This document shows positions 28,344-35,271 of a DNA stretch of 54,435 nt, in pieces. Location: positions 1 to 54,435 of the forward strand of contig JABCZO010000028.1 of the NCBI GenBank assembly GCA_013289615.1, in the 5' to 3' direction. The notes beneath the pieces are model-generated. The model saw nothing but the letters and a program-made list of their open reading frames with translations. It was not told the DNA's origin and did not search any database. Source of the DNA: Gammaproteobacteria bacterium. Its GTDB lineage: Bacteria; Pseudomonadota; Gammaproteobacteria; Steroidobacterales; Steroidobacteraceae. Numbering within the stretch: position 1 is the stretch's first letter; each line of letters starts with the position of its first letter. The position numbers were made by a program, and so were the translations under genes.

Positions 28344-28853
28344 TCAGGGCTTCTCCAGGAACTCGAGCAGCACGCGTTGCGCGAGCTGTGGCCGCTCATT
28401 GAACACGTTGTGCCCGCAGTCGGGCACAATCCAAAGTGAGGCTATCGGCAACGCACGGAAGATTTCGAGCGTGTGCTCGATGCGTATTTCGTCGTGATCG
28501 CCGGCCATGATCATGACGGGCTGGGCAATCGTCGACAGGATTGCCGGACTCAGTTCCGCCGGTTCCGGGCTCGTCAGCCACAACTGCTTCAGCTTGGCGC
28601 CGACACTGAGCATTTGCGCTTCGGCCGACAGGGCCGGCAACACTCTTGCGAACGAGTACTCGAAAGAGTCCCCGCCGCCATGCAGCAGCACCAGTGGCCT
28701 ACCGCTGCCGTGAATCTCGTAATAGATCTGATGGTGGTTGACCTGCACCAATCGCCCGGCGGCGTGGGCCGCGCCGCCAGCGGGTGATACCGCGGCGCAA
28801 GCCCCGGCCAGCAGGCAGGTAGCGGCAAGCCGGTTCCATCGATCAGCGCTCAA
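28344..28853 (-). pseudogene. Truncated alpha/beta hydrolase lacking the nucleophile region
   Basis: Starting at TTG 28853 (TTGA overlap with the upstream gene's stop), about 169 residues: a signal peptide (LAATCLLAGACAAVSPAGGAAHA), the hydrolase N-terminus (IYYEIHGSGRPLVLLHGGG), then a jump to the family's C-terminal part (TIAQPVMIMAGDHDEIRIEHTLEIFRALPIASLWIVPDCGHNVF). Relatives of about 280 residues hold the nucleophile elbow G-x-S-x-G between these parts; here about 100 residues are absent at the ALSAEAQ/MLSVGAK junction. The acidic Asp and final His remain. I interpret this as an in-frame deletion derivative, hence probably inactive; the frame itself is intact. Confidence 0.6.
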
Positions 28854-29797
28854 TCGAAGTTCACTGCGGTGGTGTTTGCACCGCACAGCACTATACCGAT
28901 GGTCTGGCCGGCCGCAGGCTTCCAGACCCCGGATTGCAGTGCGGCAAAGGCCGCCGCCCCGCCCGGCTCTACCACCAGGCGCAGCAGGTTCCATAGCGTG
29001 CGCTGCGCGGTGCGAATGGCGTCGTCCGTCACCAGCACGGTCGCCGCGACGAAGCGTTGCGCAATCGGAAACATCAAGCCGCCGACCTGGCGCGGCGCCA
29101 GCGAATCCGCGGCGATGCCGCCGGCGGGCGCGTCGACCGGGGCGCCGGCCGCCAGCGCATGGGTGAGCGTCGGAGCCTGCTCGGGTTCCACGCCGATCAC
29201 CGGCACGCGGCCGCGGTACCACGCGGCAAGCCCGCCGATCAAGCCGCCGCCGCCGACCGCCACCAGCAGCGCGTCGAGCGCCGGGCCGTCCTGTTCCATT
29301 TCCACGCCGAGCGTTGCCTGGCCCAGCAGCGTTTCCAGCTGGTCAAACGCGTGCACCGGCAGCGCACCGGAGCGTTTTGCAAACTCCTCACTGGCCGCCA
29401 GTGCATCGGCATAACGCTCGCCGGTAACCTCAAGCGTCGCCCCGTAGGCCCGGATCTGCTCGATCTTGACCGGCGAGGCGACCTTGGGGACAAAAATGGT
29501 GGCGGCACTGCCGGTGCGCATGGCGGCGAACGCGACCGCGACGCCATGATTGCCCCCGGAGGCCGCGACCACGCCCGCGGCCGGAACGCTGCGCGACAGC
29601 AGATTGTTGAAGGCGCCGCGCGCCTTGAATGAACCGGCATGCTGGGTGAATTCCAGCTTGAAAATCACAACGATGCCGGGCAGCGCCAGGTCCGCCCCGT
29701 CCACGGTAAGGCAGGGCGTGCGCCGCACATACGGCCGGATCCGTGCCGCCGCGGCCTCGATCTGCGGCGCCGAGAGCTGCTGTTGCAGAATATCCAT
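28850..29797 (-). CDS. Threonine/serine dehydratase-like PLP enzyme
   Basis: 315 residues of the fold-type II PLP family (TdcB/IlvA-like, without regulatory domain). PLP lysine in GSFKARGAFNNLL, the ASGGNHGVA substrate loop, and the phosphate-binding tetraglycine VGGGGLIGGLAAW are all present. It may deaminate threonine or serine, or act on hydroxyamino acids such as threo-3-hydroxyaspartate; substrate not resolvable. ATG 29797 (MDILQQQLSA) is favoured over ATG 29824 because a predicted promoter's -10 box (29823-29828) overlaps the latter and GGAA lies upstream. Divergent from an ArsR-type regulator. Confidence 0.85.
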   Translation of the reverse strand: MDILQQQLSAPQIEAAAARIRPYVRRTPCLTVDGADLALPGIVVIFKLEFTQHAGSFKARGAFNNLLSRSVPAAGVVAASGGNHGVAVAFAAMRTGSAATIFVPKVASPVKIEQIRAYGATLEVTGERYADALAASEEFAKRSGALPVHAFDQLETLLGQATLGVEMEQDGPALDALLVAVGGGGLIGGLAAWYRGRVPVIGVEPEQAPTLTHALAAGAPVDAPAGGIAADSLAPRQVGGLMFPIAQRFVAATVLVTDDAIRTAQRTLWNLLRLVVEPGGAAAFAALQSGVWKPAAGQTIGIVLCGANTTAVNFD

Positions 29798-29822
29798 GTG
29801 CTTTTCCGGCCAGCCGATCCGC

Positions 29823-29851
29823 ATTATACTTAGGCACTTAGCTTATTTCCA
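29823..29851 (-). promoter_or_regulatory. Leftward promoter with tandem CTTAG repeats in its spacer
   Basis: On the minus strand a -35 box TGGAAA (29846-29851), a 17-base spacer and a perfect -10 TATAAT (29823-29828) form a good sigma-70-type promoter for the dehydratase gene. In the spacer the plus strand reads CTTAG-GCA-CTTAG (29829-29841), two direct repeats. A repressor bound there would block the polymerase. The ArsR gene 25 bases away is the obvious candidate regulator. Confidence 0.6.
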
Positions 29852-29865
29852 TTGCAAGCAGCCCA

Positions 29866-30183
29866 TTGCAGACAGCGAAGAACATCAACGTCCGGATCGC
29901 GCGCGCCCTCGCCAGTGACAAGCGAGTGCGGATCCTGCGCTGGTTGAAGGATCCGAGGCGACACTTCCCGCCGCAGGTCGATGGTGACCTGGTGGCGGAC
30001 GGCGTCTGTGGCGTGCGGATTGCCGACAAGCTCGGGGTCAGCCAGCCGACCGCGAGCGAGCACCTGCGCATACTTTGCGCTGCCGGCCTGCTGCGCTCCA
30101 GAAGAATCAAACAATGGATCTTCTACCGGCGCGACGCGGCGGGTGTCCGGCGGGCGCGCCGGGCGCTGTCCGAAGCGCTGTAG
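29866..30183 (+). CDS. ArsR-family transcriptional regulator
   Basis: 105 residues, winged helix-turn-helix. Start is TTG 29866; a stop lies at 29839 in frame and no ATG or GTG is closer. The recognition region reads IADKLGVSQPTASEHLRILCAAGLLRSRRIKQWIFYRRD, close to the ArsR/SmtB consensus, and the N-terminal ALASDKRVRILRWLKDPRRHFPPQVDGDL is common in an ArsR branch of unknown inducer. The classic ELCVCDL metal site is absent, so it may sense a non-metal signal. Divergent from the dehydratase gene and facing the CTTAG repeats. Confidence 0.85.
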   Translation: MQTAKNINVRIARALASDKRVRILRWLKDPRRHFPPQVDGDLVADGVCGVRIADKLGVSQPTASEHLRILCAAGLLRSRRIKQWIFYRRDAAGVRRARRALSEAL

Positions 30184-30239
30184 GCGCGCGGTAAATATCC
30201 GGCCGGTATAATCACGGCTGCTTTCCGGGATGGCCGATC

Positions 30240-30608
30240 ATGCAAGTGCAACGACTCGATCACGTGCAACTGGCGATGCCGCCGGGCGGGGAGGATCGCG
30301 CCCGCGAGTTCTATCACGGCGTGCTCGGAATACCCGAGGTACCAAAACCAGCGGACATGGCCAAGCGCGGGGGCTGCTGGTTTGAACGCGGCGAACTCAA
30401 GGTGCATCTGGGCGTGGAGGCGGGCTTCCGGCCCGCGCGCAAGGCCCATCCGGCGTTCATCGTGTCGGATCTGGGCGCGCTGGTGCAGCGCTTTCGAGCG
30501 GCGGGAAGTGCGCTGACGGAAGATCGGTCCCTGGCCGGGTATTACCGCATCTTCATCGAGGATCCGTTCGGCAATCGCCTCGAACTGATGGAGCCGGCAG
30601 ATCGCTGA
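30240..30608 (+). CDS. VOC-family (glyoxalase/dioxygenase fold) protein
   Basis: 122 residues with the VOC beta-alpha-beta3 pattern: VQRLDHVQLAMPPGGEDRAREFYHGVLGI and IFIEDPFGNRLELMEP. Metal-ligand positions are seen as His in LDHVQL and Glu in NRLELME; a third in KVHLGVE. Small VOC proteins have many roles, from glyoxalase to resistance; none is assigned. Start ATG 30240. A TATAAT at 30207-30212 lies upstream with no recognisable -35. Six bases separate it from the EamA transporter gene, suggesting one transcript. Confidence 0.8.
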   Translation: MQVQRLDHVQLAMPPGGEDRAREFYHGVLGIPEVPKPADMAKRGGCWFERGELKVHLGVEAGFRPARKAHPAFIVSDLGALVQRFRAAGSALTEDRSLAGYYRIFIEDPFGNRLELMEPADR

Positions 30609-30614
30609 CCGATC

Positions 30615-31661
30615 GTGAGCGCACCGACCGCCATTGCTGCTGCACTGCTCGCGGCGTTGCTGTTCGGCGCCAGTACGCCGTTCGCGAAGTTGCTGGCGGC
30701 CGACATGACGCCGATATTGCTTGCCGGCCTGCTCTATCTGGGCAGCGGACTCGGGCTATGGCTGATCCGCGCGCTACGCGATCGGGGTTGGTCGGCGCCG
30801 GGGCTTGCCGCCCGCGAGTGGCCCTGGCTGCTCGGTGCCATCGCCTCTGGCGGCGTACTCGGACCGATACTGCTGATGTACGGCCTGAGCCGTACCTCGG
30901 CCTCCAACGCCTCGCTGCTGCTCAATCTGGAAGCGGTCTTTACTGCGCTGCTGGCATGGATCGTGTTTCGCGAAAATGCCGGCCGCCGCGTCGTGCTCGG
31001 GATGGCGCTCATTGTGGGCGGCGGCGCCCTTCTGGCGTGGTCGCCCGATGCCCGGTTTACCGATGCCGGGCGTGGCGCGCTGGCTATCGCGGGCGCCGGG
31101 CTGTGCTGGGGGCTGGATAATAATCTGACCCGCAAAGTCGCCGCGTCGGACGCCATTTTCATCGCCGCCACCAAGGGTCTGGTCGCCGGCATCACCAACT
31201 GCGCGCTCGCGATCGCGCTCGGCGCAAGCCTGCCGGCGCTGCCGCTGATCGGCGCCGCAATGACGATTGGCCTGGTGGGCTATGGCATAAGCCTGGTGCT
31301 GTTCGTGCTGGCGCTGCGCGGACTCGGCTCCGCACGTGCCAGCGCCTACTTCTCCACCGCACCGTTCCTCGGGGCGGCCGTCGCCGTGAGCGCGTTCCAC
31401 GACCCTGCCTCCGCAATGTTCTGGCTCTCGGCGCTGCTGATGGCCGCCGGGGTGTGGCTGCATCTGATCGAGCGCCACGAACATGAACATAGCCATCAGG
31501 CTATGGCACATGCTCACCCGCATGTGCATGACATGCATCACCAGCATGCGCACGACTTCGCCTGGGACGGCAGCGAACCGCACGCGCATCCGCATGTACA
31601 CGCGCCGCTGCTACATCGTCACCGCCACTATCCCGACCTGCATCACCGCCACCGTCACTGA
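30615..31661 (+). CDS. EamA/DMT-family transporter with histidine-rich tail
   Basis: 348 residues, GTG start. Ten membrane segments in two EamA repeats (AIAAALLAALLFGASTPFAKLL; SLVLFVLALRGLGSARASAYFSTAPFLGAAVAV). The last about 62 residues hold 23 histidines in HxH patterns (HEHEHSH, HAHPHVH, HHRHRH), a likely metal-binding tail. EamA proteins usually export metabolites; the tail and the neighbouring GDT1-type exporter suggest a metal-related role, which is inference. The histidine codons are normal for the region, so this is not a tag artefact. Confidence 0.9.
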   Translation: MSAPTAIAAALLAALLFGASTPFAKLLAADMTPILLAGLLYLGSGLGLWLIRALRDRGWSAPGLAAREWPWLLGAIASGGVLGPILLMYGLSRTSASNASLLLNLEAVFTALLAWIVFRENAGRRVVLGMALIVGGGALLAWSPDARFTDAGRGALAIAGAGLCWGLDNNLTRKVAASDAIFIAATKGLVAGITNCALAIALGASLPALPLIGAAMTIGLVGYGISLVLFVLALRGLGSARASAYFSTAPFLGAAVAVSAFHDPASAMFWLSALLMAAGVWLHLIERHEHEHSHQAMAHAHPHVHDMHHQHAHDFAWDGSEPHAHPHVHAPLLHRHRHYPDLHHRHRH

Positions 31662-31667
31662 CGGCAT

Positions 31668-32240
31668 TCAGCTCCAGTGCTGCGCGGCTCGCACGATGAA
31701 TATCACGCCGAGAACGGCGAACAGCGCCGCCGCCGTGTAGTGAATCGCCCTGAGCGGCAGGCGATGGGCAAAGGCGTTGCCCAGAAAAATCACCGGCACG
31801 TTGGCGATCAGCATTCCACAGGTGGTGCCGCCGATCACCGCGATCAGGTTGGGGTACGCCGCGGCCAGTGCGACCGTGGCAATCTGCGTCTTGTCGCCGA
31901 TCTCGGCCACGAAAAACGCGATCAATGTGGCGACGAAGGCGCCGGCGCTGGTGGCGGATACGGCCTGCTGATCGAGTTTATCGGGCTTCAGCGTCCACAG
32001 CGCCATCGCGATCATGCTCACGCCGACCGCAGCATCGAGCAGCGCCGGCCGCAACTGCCCTCCCAGCAACGCGCCGATCAATCCGGCGACACCATGATTG
32101 GCGAGCGTCGCACACAGGACCCCGGCAACGATCGGCCAGGGTTTGCGGTAGCGGGCGCTCAGCACCAGCGCCAGCAGCTGCGTGCGATCGCCCATCTCGG
32201 CGGTCGCGATGCTGGTCACGGAGATAAGGAAGGCTTCCAT
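31668..32240 (-). CDS. GDT1/TMEM165-family (UPF0016) cation exporter
   Basis: 190 residues, six membrane segments in two repeats. Each repeat carries the signature E-x-G-D-(K/R)-T: EMGDRTQLLALVLSARY and EIGDKTQIATVALAAAY. Family members export manganese (MneA in Vibrio) or exchange Ca/Mn for protons. Start ATG 32240 (MEAFLISVTSIATAEMGDRTQ); an ATG eight codons upstream is less likely. It converges on the His-tailed transporter with only 6 bases between the stops. I looked for a manganese riboswitch upstream and did not find one. Confidence 0.9.
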   Translation of the reverse strand: MEAFLISVTSIATAEMGDRTQLLALVLSARYRKPWPIVAGVLCATLANHGVAGLIGALLGGQLRPALLDAAVGVSMIAMALWTLKPDKLDQQAVSATSAGAFVATLIAFFVAEIGDKTQIATVALAAAYPNLIAVIGGTTCGMLIANVPVIFLGNAFAHRLPLRAIHYTAAALFAVLGVIFIVRAAQHWS

Positions 32241-32355
32241 CGGGGGCACTACCTTAGCGGCCAAGCATTTTCATATCCATTGGTCTAACATCGCGTTGCA
32301 CGAAGTCCGACCGGACCGTGTGAGAATTGAAACAGCAATCGGGGAGGCAGCAAGC

Positions 32356-32667
32356 ATGATCGGCCATCGAAGAGCATTGGTGTATGTCGCGGCCTGCGTG
32401 ATCGCCGCATTTGCCGTAAGCCTGCACGCGGAAAACTCGCAGCAGGACAAAATGACGAGCTGCAACGCCGACGCCAAGGCCAAGAACCTGTCGGGTGACG
32501 ATCGCAAGGCGTTCATGAAGACCTGCTTGAGCGCGGCGCCGGCGCCGGCTGCCCCTATGAACAGCCAGCAGCAGAAGATGAAGGACTGCAATGCCAGTGC
32601 CAAGACCCAGGCCCTGAGCGGCGATGCCCGCAAGCAGTTCATGAGCAACTGCCTGAAGGGTTCCTGA
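32356..32667 (+). CDS. PsiF-repeat exported protein
   Basis: 103 residues. A signal peptide (ALVYVAACVIAAFAVSLHA) is followed by two PsiF repeats: QQDKMTSCNADAKAKNLSGDDRKAFMKTCL and QQQKMKDCNASAKTQALSGDARKQFMSNCL, each with two conserved cysteines that could form a disulfide. The function of this phosphate-starvation-associated family is unknown. Start ATG 32356 with a strong GGGGAGG ribosome site. The next gene begins 2 bases after the stop. Confidence 0.88.
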   Translation: MIGHRRALVYVAACVIAAFAVSLHAENSQQDKMTSCNADAKAKNLSGDDRKAFMKTCLSAAPAPAAPMNSQQQKMKDCNASAKTQALSGDARKQFMSNCLKGS

Positions 32668-32669
32668 CC

Positions 32670-32999
32670 ATGGGACTGCTGGATGGACTGATCGGCGGCG
32701 CGGTCGGTGCCGAAATGGTCACGGTCGCCAATCAACTGATCGCCAAGCACGGCGGCGTGTCTGGCATCGTAAATCAGCTGCAGCAGCAGGGACTGGGCGC
32801 GACCGTCAACTCGTGGATCGGCGCCGGCCCGAATCAGCCGATCTCGGCCGACCAGGTGCACCAGGCCTTTGGGCCCGAGGTGATACGTGACCTGGCCGCC
32901 AAGGCCGGCATGACGCCGCAGGAGCTGGCGCAGAAGCTGTCGCAAATGCTGCCGCAGATGCTGGACAAGCTTACCCCAGACGGCACCGTCCCACGCTAA
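32670..32999 (+). CDS. YidB-family protein (DUF937)
   Basis: 109 residues: MGLLDGLIGGAVGAEMVTVANQLI, followed by GVSGIVNQLQQQGLGATVNSWIG, and the characteristic PISADQVHQAFGPEVIRDLAAKAGMTPQELAQKLSQMLPQMLDKLTPDG tail. The family is cytoplasmic or periplasmic, of unknown function. It follows the PsiF gene by 2 bases, so they are co-transcribed. It converges on the decarboxylase gene, with a 54-base gap that holds two short hairpins. Confidence 0.88.
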   Translation: MGLLDGLIGGAVGAEMVTVANQLIAKHGGVSGIVNQLQQQGLGATVNSWIGAGPNQPISADQVHQAFGPEVIRDLAAKAGMTPQELAQKLSQMLPQMLDKLTPDGTVPR

Positions 33000-33023
33000 C
33001 CGGAAACCGACCAAGCAACACCA

Positions 33024-33054
33024 GAGCGGGCTTGATGCCGCTCGGCGGGCCGCC
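33024..33054. terminator. Paired short hairpins between convergent genes
   Basis: GAGCGG (33024-33029) pairs with CCGCTC (33038-33043), and GGCGG/CCGCC (33044-33054) follow directly. There is no T-run. Possible bidirectional stop signal between yidB and the decarboxylase gene; weak. Confidence 0.25.
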
Positions 33055-34211
33055 TATTCCACCCCGCCCGTGTCCCCCGGTCGCCGATTCACCGCCACCA
33101 CCGTCGCCTTCGGAAAGAAATTGAACTCCGACGCGCTCGCCCAGGTGTAGGCCCCCATCGCCCTGCCGACGATCAGGTCGCCGGCCTTGAGTTCCGGCAG
33201 CATCAGGTTCTCGGCGATCACGTCGATGCTGTCGCAGGTCGGCCCGGCCAGCACCGACGGCAGCTGCGGCTCGCCCTGGCGCAGTGATTCCACCGGGTAG
33301 CGCGCATGATCGTAGAGTTGTCCGCTATAGGAGCCGTACAGGCCGTCATCCAGGTAATACCACCAGTGACCCTCGCGCCGCGCGCGGCCCATGACGCTGG
33401 CAACGCCGATCGCCGCAGGACCGGCCACGTATCGGCCCGGCTCGGCGATCACCCGCACGCGCTTGGGCAGCCTGGACAGCGCCGAGCGTATCGGGGCGCA
33501 GAACCGCCGGATGTCGACCGCATGTTGCAGGTAATCAATCGGAAAACCACCGCCGATATCGAGCGTATCAAGGCTGCCGAGGCGCGCGCGCCGCGCTTGC
33601 GCCAGCAGCCGCGTGCAGGCCTCGATCGCCTCGACATGCTTGAGCGCATCGGCCGCCTGTGAGCCGACGTGGAAGGAGAAGCCCTGTACGTTCACGCCGA
33701 GCGAGGCGGCGAGTTCTGCCAGTGCCAGCGCATCCTCCGGATCGCAACCGAACTTGCGCGACAGATCGCATACCGCGCCGGGACTGCGGAACGACACGCG
33801 CAACAGCAGCGCGGCGCGCTCCCCGTGGTGTTTGAACTTGCGCACCTCGTCGGGATTGTCGGCGACAAAACTACGCACGCCGAATTCGAGCGCATTGCGG
33901 ATGTCGCGCGCGCGCTTGATCGGATGAGTATGGATGCAGCGCTTCGGGTCTACCCGCTGCGACTGCGCCAGCTGCACCTCGCCGCTGGTCGCCAGGTCCA
34001 GCCAGCCGCCTTCCTCGACGATGGTTCGCACCACCGCGGGGTGCGGCAGCGGCTTGAGCGCGTAATGCAGGTCCACGCCCGGCAGCGCGCGGCGTAGTTT
34101 TCGATACTGCGAGCGCACCCGTGCGCAATCGACGATCAGCAGCGGCGAGCCAAACTCGCGCACCAGCCGCCGGATATGCTCGGGCTGGAACGGATCAATC
34201 GAACGTGCCAT
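33054..34211 (-). CDS. speC: Ornithine-decarboxylase-like PLP decarboxylase (fold III)
   Basis: Probably converts ornithine to putrescine. 385 residues with an alanine-racemase-like barrel. PLP lysine in LHYALKPLPHP, glycine-rich phosphate loop DIGGGFPIDY, and the reactive-cysteine motif GPTCDSIDV; the C-terminal YTWASASEFNFFP closes the active site. The size and the GPTCDS motif match the short fold-III enzymes of Pseudomonas and relatives rather than the large E. coli SpeC; lysine or diaminopimelate as substrate is not excluded. The ATG overlaps the sua5 stop as TAATG. Confidence 0.85.
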   Translation of the reverse strand: MARSIDPFQPEHIRRLVREFGSPLLIVDCARVRSQYRKLRRALPGVDLHYALKPLPHPAVVRTIVEEGGWLDLATSGEVQLAQSQRVDPKRCIHTHPIKRARDIRNALEFGVRSFVADNPDEVRKFKHHGERAALLLRVSFRSPGAVCDLSRKFGCDPEDALALAELAASLGVNVQGFSFHVGSQAADALKHVEAIEACTRLLAQARRARLGSLDTLDIGGGFPIDYLQHAVDIRRFCAPIRSALSRLPKRVRVIAEPGRYVAGPAAIGVASVMGRARREGHWWYYLDDGLYGSYSGQLYDHARYPVESLRQGEPQLPSVLAGPTCDSIDVIAENLMLPELKAGDLIVGRAMGAYTWASASEFNFFPKATVVAVNRRPGDTGGVE

Positions 34212-35242
34212 TAGCCCGGCACGACTGCTGCCAGCGAACCGTCGTCGGCGGCGAGCTCGGCGGCGCTGGCGGCGGCCGCGCGCTGCAGGCGGTCATAGGC
34301 GGCGTCCCAGCGCTCATCGGCGGGAACCTGCTGCACCAGGATGCGGGCGCAGCCGGCTTTGTCGAGCGTGCGCAGATGCGCGTACAGGTCGTGCGCATAA
34401 GTCTCGGCCCGCTGTCCGGCGTTGATCCAAGTGGTCAGGCGATAGGTTCCCAGCGGCGGGTGCTGCGCCAGTACGGCGACGCGCAGTCCGCCTTCGGTCA
34501 GCGACGCCACCAGCGCTTCGAGCTCCTCGCTGGGGATGACCGACAGCGGCGTCGTCGGCGCATAGTGCGCGCCTGCACTGCCCGGCACGCGCACGGTCGG
34601 CGCTGTGCTCTGGGTCAGCACCTCGCCGCCGACCACGCGCTCCAGTTGCGACAGGGTCACGGCGCCCGGACGCAGCAGCTGCACGTTGCCGTTAAGGCAG
34701 GCGACGATGGTCGACTCGAGTCCGAGCTTGCACTCGCCGCCGTCGAGCACCAGGCGCACGTCGGCGCCAAACTCCTCACGCACGTGTTCGGCGCGGGTCG
34801 GACTGATGCGCCCGTAGCGGTTGGCGGACGGCGCGGCAATTCCACCGCCGAAGGCCGTCAGCAACTGCTGCGCCATCGGGTGCGCGGGTACGCGCACCGC
34901 CACGGTATCCTGTCCGCCGGTGACCAGCCGATGCACGTTTTCGGCGCGCGGCAACACCAGCGTCAGCGGCCCGGGCCAGAAACGCTCGGCCAGCTTCTGT
35001 GCTGCCTCGGGCACCTCGCGCGCCCAGCGCGTCAGGTAGCGCAGGCTATCGATGTGCACGATCAGCGGGTGAGTGGTCGGCCGGCCCTTGAGTTCAAATA
35101 TGCGCCGCAGCGCGGCCGGGTAGCCGGCGTGGGCCCCCAGCCCGTACACCGTCTCGGTCGGGAACGCGACCAGCTCGCCGTCGCGCAATGCCTGCACGGC
35201 GGTCGCAAGCTCGATCGGGGTGGCACGAACGACTCTGACCAT
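34211..35242 (-). CDS. sua5: L-threonylcarbamoyladenylate synthase, Sua5 type
   Basis: Makes threonylcarbamoyl-AMP for t6A37 of tRNA. 343 residues: an N-terminal YrdC/TsaC domain (VAFPTETVYGLG, LKGRPTTHPLIVHI, KLAERFWPGPLTLVLPR, SANRYGRISPT) plus the C-terminal Sua5 extension. E. coli TsaC lacks that second domain, so this is the long form. Start ATG 35242; a TACAAT box lies 7 bases before it (35250-35255 on the minus strand) and no ribosome site is visible, which fits a leaderless mRNA. The gene follows the HtrA-like gene by 29 bases. Confidence 0.92.
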   Translation of the reverse strand: MVRVVRATPIELATAVQALRDGELVAFPTETVYGLGAHAGYPAALRRIFELKGRPTTHPLIVHIDSLRYLTRWAREVPEAAQKLAERFWPGPLTLVLPRAENVHRLVTGGQDTVAVRVPAHPMAQQLLTAFGGGIAAPSANRYGRISPTRAEHVREEFGADVRLVLDGGECKLGLESTIVACLNGNVQLLRPGAVTLSQLERVVGGEVLTQSTAPTVRVPGSAGAHYAPTTPLSVIPSEELEALVASLTEGGLRVAVLAQHPPLGTYRLTTWINAGQRAETYAHDLYAHLRTLDKAGCARILVQQVPADERWDAAYDRLQRAAAASAAELAADDGSLAAVVPG

Positions 35243-35271
35243 GGTGGCAATTGTACCGGCCGCATCTGACG

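Noticed and set aside
31483..31661. His-rich repeats as a CRISPR-like or simple repeat array
   Set aside because: The repetition is only at codon level (CAC/CAT runs) within one frame of the transporter gene.
32241..32355. yybP-ykoY manganese riboswitch in front of the GDT1-type gene
   Set aside because: The expected GGGGAGUAG-type core and paired helices were not found.
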